Shown one piece after another: positions 8,162 to 15,863 of a stretch of DNA of 32,918 bases. The stretch's first letter is position 1, and each line of letters opens with the position of its first letter. Source of the stretch: Ascidiaceihabitans sp047624005. Its GTDB lineage: Bacteria; Pseudomonadota; Alphaproteobacteria; Rhodobacterales; Rhodobacteraceae. The notes under the pieces were generated by a model that had not been told where the DNA came from, searched no databases, and worked only from the letters and a program-made list of their open reading frames with translations. The stretch covers positions 1-32,918 of the forward strand of contig JBLHPE010000020.1 in NCBI GenBank assembly GCA_047624005.1. The letters run 5' to 3'. The translations under genes were made by a program, and so were the position numbers.

Positions 8162-8506
8162 TGCCTGTATCCTTGTACTACTACTGCCACATTACATTTT
8201 TTGTATTTTTTCTTACACTGTTGATATTTTAACGGCCCTAATCAATCACAAACTGCGAATCATACGCATAACGCTCCATATTTGAACGCGAAAAGAGTTA
8301 GGAATGGCTAAATTGCCGCACTTTCGCGTCATGCGCGCACCTGATTTAGCGCTACCGTGCATAAACTTCGCAATGATGGCGCTAACTGCGCCAAACCGTC
8401 CTGTTCATGCCCGAAAACGTCATGTTAAGACGCTGGCAGAGGTCTACGCTTTCGACATCGCATGCACATCACGATCATCCGCAACTGCGGAAATAGGAGA
8501 GATTAT
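8162..8506. promoter_or_regulatory. Divergent chvI / pckA control region
   Basis: A 345-nt stretch between divergent start codons. The chvI-proximal part (about 8185-8235) is T-rich on the plus strand. The centre has the short palindrome TAGCGCTA at 8347-8354 and a 6-bp hairpin TGGCGC/GCGCCA at 8377-8393. The pckA ribosome site AGGAGA is at 8495-8500. It must carry both promoters, and I expect ChvI binding here, but I cannot name a certain -35/-10 pair or operator. A 68-codon open frame at 8304-8510 runs into the pckA start; I treat it as unproven. Confidence 0.55.
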
Positions 8507-10105
8507 ATGACATTTGGACGGGTAAACCCGCAATTTCAGCTTGAAGATCAAGGGATCAAGGAGCTGGGCAATGTCTATTACAACCAGATCGAACCAGCAC
8601 TGATCGAAGCCGCCCTAAAGCGCGGAGAAGGCACATTGGGTAAAGGTGGCGCGTTTTTAGTGACCACCGGTAAATTTACTGGCCGATCACCCAAAGACAA
8701 ACACGTCGTTAAGACACCGTCGGTCGAAGACACCATTTGGTGGGAAAACAACGCTGCGATGTCTCCAGAGGGTTTCGATGCGCTGCACAGCGATATGTTG
8801 GAGCACATGAAAGGGCGCGACTACTGGGTTCAAGACCTCGTAGGTGGCTCTGACCCTGCGTATGCAATAAATGTCCGTATGGTGACAGAACTTGCGTGGC
8901 ACGGGTTATTCATTCGTCACATGTTGCGCAGACCTGAACGCGAAGATTTGGATCATTTCTTGGCTGACTTTACGGTCATCAACTGCCCAAGTTTCAAAGC
9001 TGATCCAGAGAAGCACAATTGCCGGTCCGAAACAGTTATAGCGATGAATTTTGACAAAAAACTGATTCTTATCGGTGGCACGGAGTACGCTGGCGAAAAC
9101 AAGAAATCCGTCTTTTCTTTGCTCAATTATCTGTTGCCGGATAAGGGCGTTATGCCGATGCATTGCTCAGCCAATCACGCGACGGGCAACCCTGTTGATA
9201 CTGCAATTTTCTTCGGCCTTTCCGGTACGGGTAAAACAACACTGTCTGCGGATCCCGCGCGCACTTTGATTGGCGATGATGAACATGGCTGGTCAGATCG
9301 CGGCACTTTCAACTTTGAAGGTGGGTGCTATGCCAAGACGATAAACCTAAACGCCGAAGCAGAGCCCGAAATCTACGCGACAACCGAAAAATTCGGCACA
9401 GTGATCGAGAATATGGTTTTCGACGAAGAAACCAAAGAACTGGACTTCGACGACGATAGCCTGACCGCCAACATGCGCTGCGCCTATCCGTTGCACTACA
9501 TTTCTAACGCCAGTAAAAACGCTCAGGGCGGTCACCCAAAGAACATCATCATGCTGACCTGTGATGCTTTTGGTGTTTTACCCCCCATTGCACGGCTAAC
9601 ACCAGCGCAGGCAATGTACCACTTCTTGTCCGGCTTCACATCGAAGGTCGCGGGCACTGAACGTGGCGTTACAGAACCTGAACCAACGTTCTCAACATGC
9701 TTTGGTGCACCCTTCATGCCACGTCGCCCAGAAGTGTATGGCAACTTGCTGCGTCAAAAAATTGCCCAACACGGGGCAACTTGCTGGTTGGTAAACACAG
9801 GCTGGACGGGTGGTGCCTATGGTACTGGGTCACGTATGCCTATTCGTGCAACACGTGCGCTTTTGACCGCAGCATTGGACGGCTCACTGGCCAATGCGGA
9901 CTACCGCACAGATCAGAACTTTGGCTTTGAAGTTCCTGTTGCTGTAAGTGGTGTTGCAGATATCTTGTTAGATCCACGTCGAACATGGGACAACGCGCAA
10001 GCTTATGATGGCCAAGCCGCGAAGCTGGTAAAAATGTTCTCGGGCAACTTTGAACAATATCTGCCATTTATTGATGACGACGTTAAAAACGCAGCAATTG
10101 GTTAA
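8507..10105 (+). CDS. pckA: Phosphoenolpyruvate carboxykinase (ATP)
   Basis: Converts oxaloacetate and ATP to phosphoenolpyruvate, CO2 and ADP, the entry step of gluconeogenesis in the cytoplasm. The 532 residues are the usual length. Family blocks include GKFTGRSPKDKH (substrate-binding Arg), MHCSANHA, the kinase P-loop GLSGTGKTTLS near 237-247, and the PEPCK signature LIGDDEHGWS directly after it. VNTGWTGGAYGTGSRM follows near the C-terminus. I chose ATG 8507, 6 nt after AGGAGA, over the in-frame ATG 8462, since MTFGRVNPQF matches the family start. Divergent from chvI. A 15-bp perfect hairpin terminator lies 20 nt after the stop. Confidence 0.97.
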   Translation: MTFGRVNPQFQLEDQGIKELGNVYYNQIEPALIEAALKRGEGTLGKGGAFLVTTGKFTGRSPKDKHVVKTPSVEDTIWWENNAAMSPEGFDALHSDMLEHMKGRDYWVQDLVGGSDPAYAINVRMVTELAWHGLFIRHMLRRPEREDLDHFLADFTVINCPSFKADPEKHNCRSETVIAMNFDKKLILIGGTEYAGENKKSVFSLLNYLLPDKGVMPMHCSANHATGNPVDTAIFFGLSGTGKTTLSADPARTLIGDDEHGWSDRGTFNFEGGCYAKTINLNAEAEPEIYATTEKFGTVIENMVFDEETKELDFDDDSLTANMRCAYPLHYISNASKNAQGGHPKNIIMLTCDAFGVLPPIARLTPAQAMYHFLSGFTSKVAGTERGVTEPEPTFSTCFGAPFMPRRPEVYGNLLRQKIAQHGATCWLVNTGWTGGAYGTGSRMPIRATRALLTAALDGSLANADYRTDQNFGFEVPVAVSGVADILLDPRRTWDNAQAYDGQAAKLVKMFSGNFEQYLPFIDDDVKNAAIG

Positions 10106-10125
10106 AGTCGCAAACTGCCGGAATG

Positions 10126-10158
10126 AAAAAGCCGCGAGATTTCATCTCGCGGCTTTTT
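10126..10158. terminator. Bidirectional Rho-independent terminator
   Basis: Perfect 15-bp stem (AAAAAGCCGCGAGAT / ATCTCGCGGCTTTTT) with a 3-nt TTC loop. It gives a T-run on both strands, so it can end pckA from the left and the GNAT-like gene, whose stop is at 10163, from the right. Confidence 0.92.
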
Positions 10159-10162
10159 ACGC

Positions 10163-10882
10163 TTATGCAGCTTTTGCAAATTTTTGCGTTTCAGGAACAT
10201 TCAACAGAAAGTGAAAATCTTCTCGATGTAGATAAGCTAAGAAACCTTCAATCGGATTGTCCTGTCCTTTTAAAAACCACCGTAATGCGTTGGGGTCAGT
10301 GTGCATCCAGCCAGCACGTTCGACCCAGCCTTTAAAGGCTACAGTTTGCGCCATGAAGCCGACCATGTGATCTAACTCCCAGCGCTGGAACGCCTCCCAA
10401 AAACCCAACCTACATAAAACCGTCGATAATCCACTGCCGCGATACTCTCCGGGCGTGCCTCCGATCCAGAATTCACCGTGATAGGCAACCTGTCCTGTCA
10501 TCCGATTCGCGCCAGGACCCATCCGGTATTGAGAGCGTTGCATATCGATAGGAAGGCCTGGTGGTGGGAAATCTCTGAATTGCTTCAGAAAGTAATCGCC
10601 TAACGTACCCCTGCCAAGATCCAGCAGTCGGATAGCCTGAGTGTGCATGATTTCACCCTGCCTATTACGGCCAATCATCCAAATTGCGTTCGTTTCATTA
10701 AGGTCGTGCAATTTTGGATCGAACGGGGCGCCCACAGCGTGATCAGGCCGGGCAGCAAGCAATTGCGATCTATATTCATCAAAATCGGACCCTAAGGTAA
10801 TACCAATGCCATGCTTTTCTAAAACACTTGCGGTAGAAGAAACAAATCTTTCCCCATGCGACATGTTGTGAATCATCATCAT
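10163..10882 (-). CDS. GNAT-like protein of unknown function
   Basis: About 239 residues, not recognised with certainty. The block EYRGSGLSTVLCRLGFWEA resembles motif A of GNAT acyltransferases (RGxGL followed by a helix). It is followed by a W-rich segment (FKGWVERAGWMH) where GNAT folds have their last strands. No membrane segment is visible. Three ATG codons in a row (10882, 10879, 10876) lie 4, 7 and 10 nt after AGGGG, so the start is uncertain by two codons; TTG 10933 is less likely. It is the second gene of a pair with the LysR-headed protein, 63 nt downstream of it, and ends at a strong terminator. A role as amino- or acyl-transferase controlled by its neighbour is inference. Confidence 0.6.
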   Translation of the reverse strand: MMMIHNMSHGERFVSSTASVLEKHGIGITLGSDFDEYRSQLLAARPDHAVGAPFDPKLHDLNETNAIWMIGRNRQGEIMHTQAIRLLDLGRGTLGDYFLKQFRDFPPPGLPIDMQRSQYRMGPGANRMTGQVAYHGEFWIGGTPGEYRGSGLSTVLCRLGFWEAFQRWELDHMVGFMAQTVAFKGWVERAGWMHTDPNALRWFLKGQDNPIEGFLAYLHREDFHFLLNVPETQKFAKAA

Positions 10883-10945
10883 CTTGCCCCTTGACATAAG
10901 TTCATACTTACATTTAACGCAAAGAAGACACAATTGCTCTAAGTT

Positions 10946-11818
10946 TTATTCAAATTCGATAAAATTGACCTTTGCATCAGCTGGCATATCATCAATCCAA
11001 CCTTGATCCAGTCCGCTAACAGTCACCTTTTCAGATCGGTCGACCACGGTTACCAATGCGAAACTTCCATCAGGCATCCTTGCACCCAAAAGTAGTCTTT
11101 GGAAACAAAGCGTGACGGGTTCCCCGCCTGGAACCCTTGGAACTCTCGTTGCAACCTGATCAAGACGCAACGAGTGATTGCTTTGAACTTCCCGAAATGG
11201 TGCGTCCATAATTTTTGCGAATTCTTCCCCCCCTGGGAATTGGCCCAGAGAACGTCCAATGCTGCTGCGTGCTTCGGCCCAACCCCACCATGTCGAATAA
11301 AAAGACTTTTCACCAACTTCGACACAAATCCAGCCAGACGGTGTGTCCCTGTACACCAAGAAATAGGGCCGCACGGCCTTCATATGCTCACTTTCGAGGT
11401 CGCCACCACTTTTCGCCCAGCAAGCGATTGCGGTGCTTAGCAATTCTGATTTGGCGCTCCACACTTCGCTCATCTGTTGTTGTTCTTGGAAGTACTCCCA
11501 ACCATCAGAATTCGAGAATGAAATACGCATCATTCCGTCAGCGCCGCTCAGTTGACCACGAAGCCATGCATGGCCCCGCGCAAGGATTTGCTCCGCTTCC
11601 GGCAACGCGTTTCGCCCAGCTTCCGTAAGTTCGTATTGCCGATTTACAACCTCAAATAGTTTTTCTCCCTTTATCTCCTCGAGATTGTCGATATGGCGTC
11701 GCACGGTTTGTCTTGTGCTGCTCAATTCCTGCACTGCGTGTGATAGGTTTAATGTTTTGGCCAATTTCGAAAACGATCTAATCATTTCGAAAAGTAAGGG
11801 GCTAGTTACTGTATTCAC
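10946..11818 (-). CDS. LysR-type winged-helix regulator with atypical C-terminal domain
   Basis: A 290-residue protein. Residues about 10-60 form a LysR-type DNA-binding domain: LNLSHAVQELSSTRQTVRRH is the helix-turn-helix and IDNLEEIKGEKLFE the linker, as in LysR proteins. The remainder does not show the periplasmic-binding-like effector domain of that family. Instead it has an aromatic-rich segment (RPYFLVYRD, GWICVEVGEKS, TWWGWAEARSSIG) that loosely recalls a PAS-type sensor; this is a guess. GTG start at 11818 without a clear ribosome site; ATG 11785 is possible but would cut into the DNA-binding domain. It likely heads an operon with the GNAT-like gene and faces a Cro/CI-type regulator across an AT-rich region. 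Confidence 0.68.
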   Translation of the reverse strand: MNTVTSPLLFEMIRSFSKLAKTLNLSHAVQELSSTRQTVRRHIDNLEEIKGEKLFEVVNRQYELTEAGRNALPEAEQILARGHAWLRGQLSGADGMMRISFSNSDGWEYFQEQQQMSEVWSAKSELLSTAIACWAKSGGDLESEHMKAVRPYFLVYRDTPSGWICVEVGEKSFYSTWWGWAEARSSIGRSLGQFPGGEEFAKIMDAPFREVQSNHSLRLDQVATRVPRVPGGEPVTLCFQRLLLGARMPDGSFALVTVVDRSEKVTVSGLDQGWIDDMPADAKVNFIEFE

Positions 11819-11890
11819 TGGGAAACAAAATCCAAAAATTAGTTATGGCCATAGTTACTATGTACGTATGTCTAGAATCTTAACGGTACT

Positions 11891-11957
11891 TAAATCATAC
11901 ATCAATAATGCACAGATCATATAGAAATGAAACATAAATCATACAACAATAGTACAT
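11891..11957. repeat. Direct repeat pair in divergent promoter region
   Basis: Two copies of a motif beginning TAAATCATACA, at 11891-11913 and 11935-11957. After one mismatch they share CAATA and then a degenerate tail. The offset is exactly 44 bp, about four helical turns, so both copies would face the same side of the DNA. They lie in the 226-nt AT-rich gap between the LysR-headed gene (minus) and the Cro/CI-type gene (plus). Possible operator sites for either regulator; this is inference. Confidence 0.5.
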
Positions 11958-12044
11958 CTATGGTAGAAAAAAGTAAGAAAGTACCCAATTGAACCAAAGT
12001 CGCATTTCTATGATTACGGTAATCACTCAACCGGAGATACAACA

Positions 12045-12398
12045 ATGCCACATGAAGTAGACATCCACGTAGGTCGCAAATTAAAACAGGCACGTACACT
12101 GCGTCGCTATTCCCAAACAGACGTTGCACGCCGCCTTAAACTTTCTTTTCAACAAATTCAAAAATATGAAATCGGGTCAAACCGCATTGCAGCAAGCCGT
12201 TTGTTCGAATTATCCAAAATTCTGGATGTTCCAACGTCTTACTTCTTTGAAGGTTTGACAGAAGAAGCTACGACACCCGCCGATAATGCTATGGATATAG
12301 TAAGCGCGGTTGCATCAATTAAAGATGAACAACTAAAATCTCGTATCATCACGTTCATTCAAGATGTTGCCGGTACAACGACTGCTCGTAGCGCCTAA
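12045..12398 (+). CDS. Cro/CI (XRE) family transcriptional regulator
   Basis: A 117-residue single-domain regulator. The HTH_3 domain spans about residues 9-68: VGRKLKQARTLRRYSQTDVA then LKLSFQQIQKYEIGSNRI and LDVPTSYFFEG. This layout (xDxHVGxxL at the start, FFEGL at the end of the domain) is common to a paralogous family in alphaproteobacteria. The C-terminal 45 residues are acidic then helical (IVSAVASIKDEQLKSRIITFIQDV) and may dimerise. GGAGA lies 7 nt before the ATG. It diverges from the LysR-headed operon and its stop overlaps that of the converging TauE-type gene by four bases. Target unknown. Confidence 0.9.
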   Translation: MPHEVDIHVGRKLKQARTLRRYSQTDVARRLKLSFQQIQKYEIGSNRIAASRLFELSKILDVPTSYFFEGLTEEATTPADNAMDIVSAVASIKDEQLKSRIITFIQDVAGTTTARSA

Positions 12399-13168
12399 AT
12401 CAACGACATCACCGCGCGGCGCACTAGGTTAAGTCCTGCCATTAGCAGTATTACCAGTGTCGCGCGGCGAAACATCACTTGATCGATCCGATCGAAAACA
12501 CGCCCACCAATCCACATACCCAGAACCGCCGGCAGAATCATCGCCAAACTTAGTGGCAATGTTTGTCCGCGCAGCACACCTGACCCGAAATGGGCAACAG
12601 TCAGTGCAACCGCCCCTAGCCCATAAATCACGCCCTGAACCCGCATTTGATCATCCTTGGGCGTTCCGAGCGCTGAAAGATACGCAACGGTTGGTGGCCC
12701 CCAAATTCCTGAAAGCCCCCCCATAAAACCGGCGCAGGCACCCACGCTGGCGGCGATCCGAGTGGATTTGCCTTTTAGCTTCACTTCAATACCGCGCAAC
12801 TGCAGCATTGCGAATATTGTTACAGGTCCTCCGATAATCAATAACATTGACCACATCGGCAATATCCGAACCATTTGCGCGCCAATTAACAACGTCACTA
12901 ATCCAACAAGCAAAAACACTTTAAATATCTTTGCAGATTCCCAAGCCGCCGCTGGACCCTGCCGAAAAGCCTGCATTAGGTTGGCGACCAAAGTTGGTAA
13001 GATCAGCCCAGCCAAGGCCAATTCAGGCGCTAAAAACGTACTAAGCCCCGAAACAAAGACCATCGGCATCCCAAAGCCGACCACGCCTTTGACAAAGCCC
13101 GCGACCACGGCCACCAGAGCCGCAACACCCATTTGCTGTAGGGTTATAATCTCTAAGACTTGAAACAT
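12395..13168 (-). CDS. TauE/SafE (TSUP) family permease
   Basis: A 257-residue integral membrane protein of the TSUP family, whose characterised members export or import sulfite, sulfoacetate or related organosulfur anions. It has about 7-8 hydrophobic segments and the two repeated blocks of the family: GFVKGVVGFGMPMV near residue 25 and AGFMGGLSGIWGPPTVAYL near 155, each followed by long hydrophobic helices. The substrate cannot be inferred from the context, and no sulfur-metabolism genes are adjacent. ATG 13168 lacks a clear ribosome site. It diverges from mcd and converges, with a four-base stop overlap, on the Cro/CI-type gene. Confidence 0.9.
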   Translation of the reverse strand: MFQVLEIITLQQMGVAALVAVVAGFVKGVVGFGMPMVFVSGLSTFLAPELALAGLILPTLVANLMQAFRQGPAAAWESAKIFKVFLLVGLVTLLIGAQMVRILPMWSMLLIIGGPVTIFAMLQLRGIEVKLKGKSTRIAASVGACAGFMGGLSGIWGPPTVAYLSALGTPKDDQMRVQGVIYGLGAVALTVAHFGSGVLRGQTLPLSLAMILPAVLGMWIGGRVFDRIDQVMFRRATLVILLMAGLNLVRRAVMSLI

Positions 13169-13314
13169 GGCTGCGCTATATCATCTTGTATCAAATGCTG
13201 CATCGCAAAAACACCCGCGCAATATTCTAACAACCTCCTACTTTCAAATGTATTTTTGTTGCGCTGCACCTGCGAAGTGATTACAAAACCAGCGAACCAA
13301 AAAGGAGTAGATTC

Positions 13315-15003
13315 ATGGTACACGACGGACAAAACCTTGAGGATGCCAACACAGTCACCCTGAACGATCTTCTTTCATTGGCCCAATCGGCCATTGCCCC
13401 AGTTGAAACAGTTTTGGAAACCGCCAAGAATCGGTTGAAGACTTTGGTCTCGGCTGAAGGACGTGTATCCGCCCGCTTGGTTGAAGAGCATCAAACGGCC
13501 ACTCACGGTCTTGCTTGGCTCGCAACCTACGCCCAATCCTTGCGCCAAATGCACAAATGGGCCGATGCGCTTAACAGCGACGGTAAATTTGGCGAAGTCG
13601 AACAATTGATTCTGCAAATTACCTTTGGTGAATACCTCTGGCAGATCTACGGCGGTATTCAAATGAACCAAGGCGAAGTGTTGCGCCTGCAAGACATGGG
13701 CTTGGACCAAGACGATATGCGTCAGTTGATGGAGCCTGCGGTTCAAACGCTAACCCAACACGGCAATACCCAAGCCGCACGGGTGCGTTTGGTCGAACTT
13801 ATGCAGGAGCAATCTGCAAACATCACCGTTGGTGCATCTGGCCTTGATGAAGAACTCGAAATGATTCGCGAACAATTCCGTCGCTACGCCGTCGAAAAAG
13901 TCGAACCATTTGCGCATGATTGGCACCTCAAGGACGAGTTGATCCCAATGGAGATCATTGAAGACCTCGCCGAAATGGGTGTTTTTGGTCTAACGATCCC
14001 CGAAGAATATGGTGGTTTTGGCTTATCCAAAGCATCCATGTGTGTCGTGTCCGAAGAATTGTCGCGCGGTTATATCGGTGTTGGTTCTCTTGGGACACGT
14101 TCCGAAATCGCAGCAGAGTTGATTATTGCAGGTGGCACCGAAGAGCAAAAACAAAAATGGCTGCCTCGACTGGCCTCGGCCGAAACCTTACCAACCGCAG
14201 TCTTTACCGAACCAAACGTGGGATCCGACCTTGGCAGCCTGCGTACCCGCGCTGTCAAAGATGAAAATGGTGACTACAAAGTCACTGGCAACAAAACTTG
14301 GATCACACACGCATCCCGCACCCAAATTATGACGTTGCTCGCACGGACAGACCCTGAGACCTCGAACTATAAAGGTCTGTCAATGTTCTTGGCCGAAAAG
14401 ACGCCCGGCGACGATGATATCCCTTTCCCTACCGAAGGCATGACAGGCGGCGAAATCGAAGTGCTGGGTTATCGCGGTATGAAAGAGTACGAACTGGCTT
14501 TCGATAATTTCCACGTCAAAGGCGAAAACCTTTTGGGCGGCGAGGAAGGCAAAGGCTTTAAGCAGTTGATGGAAACGTTCGAATCCGCGCGTATCCAAAC
14601 GGCCGCACGGGCAATCGGTGTTGCCCAATCCGCGCTTGACCTGTCGATGCAATATGCAATCGACCGCAAACAATTCGGAAAATCCCTTATCGAATTCCCA
14701 CGTGTTGCCAACAAACTGGCTATGATGGCTGTTGAAATCATGGTTGCACGGCAGCTCACTTACTTCTCAGCCTTTGAGAAAGACGAGGGACGACGTTGTG
14801 ACGTCGAGGCTGGTATGGCCAAATTGCTCGGCGCACGTGTGGCATGGGCCGCGGCGGACAACGGTTTGCAAATCCACGGCGGCAATGGGTTCGCGCTTGA
14901 ATACAAAATCAGCCGCGTTTTGTGCGACGCCCGTATCCTAAACATCTTTGAAGGCGCGGCCGAGATTCAAGCGCAGGTGATTGCCCGCCGCATTTTGGGA
15001 TAA
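13315..15003 (+). CDS. mcd: (2S)-methylsuccinyl-CoA dehydrogenase
   Basis: Flavin acyl-CoA dehydrogenase of the ethylmalonyl-CoA pathway, oxidising (2S)-methylsuccinyl-CoA to mesaconyl-CoA, with ETF as expected electron acceptor. It has 562 residues, about 180 more than ordinary acyl-CoA dehydrogenases because of the N-terminal helical domain characteristic of Mcd (RLVEEHQTATHGLAWLATYA, FGEYLWQIYGGIQMNQGE). The dehydrogenase part starts near 180: FGLTIPEEYGGFGL, TAVFTEPNVGSDLGSLRT (FAD/substrate), GNKTWITHASR, QIHGGNGFALEY and a C-terminal FEGAAEIQ. AGGAG precedes ATG 13315 by 7 nt. It stands as a single gene between the divergent TauE-type gene and its own terminator. Confidence 0.93.
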   Translation: MVHDGQNLEDANTVTLNDLLSLAQSAIAPVETVLETAKNRLKTLVSAEGRVSARLVEEHQTATHGLAWLATYAQSLRQMHKWADALNSDGKFGEVEQLILQITFGEYLWQIYGGIQMNQGEVLRLQDMGLDQDDMRQLMEPAVQTLTQHGNTQAARVRLVELMQEQSANITVGASGLDEELEMIREQFRRYAVEKVEPFAHDWHLKDELIPMEIIEDLAEMGVFGLTIPEEYGGFGLSKASMCVVSEELSRGYIGVGSLGTRSEIAAELIIAGGTEEQKQKWLPRLASAETLPTAVFTEPNVGSDLGSLRTRAVKDENGDYKVTGNKTWITHASRTQIMTLLARTDPETSNYKGLSMFLAEKTPGDDDIPFPTEGMTGGEIEVLGYRGMKEYELAFDNFHVKGENLLGGEEGKGFKQLMETFESARIQTAARAIGVAQSALDLSMQYAIDRKQFGKSLIEFPRVANKLAMMAVEIMVARQLTYFSAFEKDEGRRCDVEAGMAKLLGARVAWAAADNGLQIHGGNGFALEYKISRVLCDARILNIFEGAAEIQAQVIARRILG

Positions 15004-15030
15004 GTTCTACCCAATCGATGAACTATTTCC

Positions 15031-15071
15031 GATGGGCCAGACGTTATTCACGTTTGGCCCATCTGTTTTTT
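15031..15071 (+). terminator. Rho-independent terminator of mcd
   Basis: A 14-bp stem (GATGGGCCAGACGT / ACGTTTGGCCCATC, one G-U pair) with a 5-nt loop TATTC, followed by TGTTTTTT. It starts 28 nt after the mcd stop. Confidence 0.92.
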
Positions 15072-15333
15072 ACGAAGCGATTCTAAAACTCTTACAACTT
15101 TTGTCGATTGGCTATGCTTTGGTTCAAAATATCAGTGACAGGGTTGATCCTTTCACCAGGAAAAACGGAAGGTTGAAGTTTCGTCATTTGGCATGGCCGG
15201 ATGTCGTCATCTGATAATTATTTCCTTATCTGCGAATAGACCAGAACGTCTATTCTGCGCGAGAAGTCGCCAATTTTCCGAAAACATAATGCTGCCTGCT
15301 TGCGCAATAGCATACGCAAGCGTACGGAACCGG
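15072..15333 (+). promoter_or_regulatory. TetR-gene upstream region with inverted repeat
   Basis: Non-coding stretch between the mcd terminator and the TetR start. Together with the terminator, the gap from mcd is 330 nt. The notable element is a 24-bp inverted repeat at 15298-15321, GCTTGCG-N10-CGCAAGC with perfect 7-bp arms, ending 12 nt before the TetR ATG. This is a good candidate for an autoregulatory TetR operator (inference). An in-frame upstream ATG at 15193 would extend the regulator through this repeat and is not preferred. Nothing else is recognisable. Confidence 0.5.
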
Positions 15334-15855
15334 ATGACGAACAAACAACACTCAAAAACCTCATGGATAAAAGCCGGATTATCTGCGTTAAAAGATGGCG
15401 ACCCAAGTGCATTGCGGGCCGAACCCTTGGCCAAGCATCTTGGTACAACAAAAGGTTCCTTTTATTGGCACTTCGCAGATGTGCCCACTTACCATGATGC
15501 AGTTATTGATAGCTGGCGAAATGATGTCCTTAACGAAATCGTAGCGCAACTATCCACCAATGGCACGCCCCAGCAACGACTCCATGCGTTTGGGGCACAG
15601 ATTCTGTCCGATCAAGTTGATCCCGCTATGCGGACATGGGCCAAATCGCACACCCGCGCACGAAACACGATCACACAAATAGACGAACAGCGCCTCACTT
15701 ACATATCGACGCTTCTTGCCAGCCTTGGTGTCGCAAACCCCGCCTTTGCATTGGCGTGTTACGGTACTCTTGTCGGTGGGACAGCAATCAAAACAGACAT
15801 AAAACCAATGCAAGCATTTACGGCATTGATCGACCTTATCTTGGCTCTGAAATAG
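15334..15855 (+). CDS. TetR family transcriptional regulator
   Basis: A 173-residue TetR-type repressor. The N-terminal DNA-binding helices are visible at about 10-55: SWIKAGLSALKD, LRAEPLAKHLGTTKGSFYWHF (the family's TxGSxYxHF recognition helix) and VPTYHDAVIDSW. The remaining helical domain would bind a ligand and dimerise; nothing shows what the ligand is. I chose ATG 15334 because TetR domains begin about 10 residues before the first helix; a longer frame starts at 15193. A perfect inverted repeat sits just upstream. The META-domain gene starts 8 nt after the stop, with its ribosome site overlapping the end of this gene, so the two form an operon. Confidence 0.9.
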   Translation: MTNKQHSKTSWIKAGLSALKDGDPSALRAEPLAKHLGTTKGSFYWHFADVPTYHDAVIDSWRNDVLNEIVAQLSTNGTPQQRLHAFGAQILSDQVDPAMRTWAKSHTRARNTITQIDEQRLTYISTLLASLGVANPAFALACYGTLVGGTAIKTDIKPMQAFTALIDLILALK

Positions 15856-15863
15856 GAATTGTT

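Noticed and set aside
11880..11893. TTAA-N6-TTAA resembling a CtrA site upstream of the Cro/CI-type gene
   Set aside because: CtrA sites use a 7-nt spacer; this one has 6 and lies in AT-rich DNA where TTAA pairs arise by chance.
12657..13163. 168-codon frame opposite the TauE-type permease
   Set aside because: Pro/Thr/Asn-rich mirror of hydrophobic helices on the other strand; a typical shadow frame.
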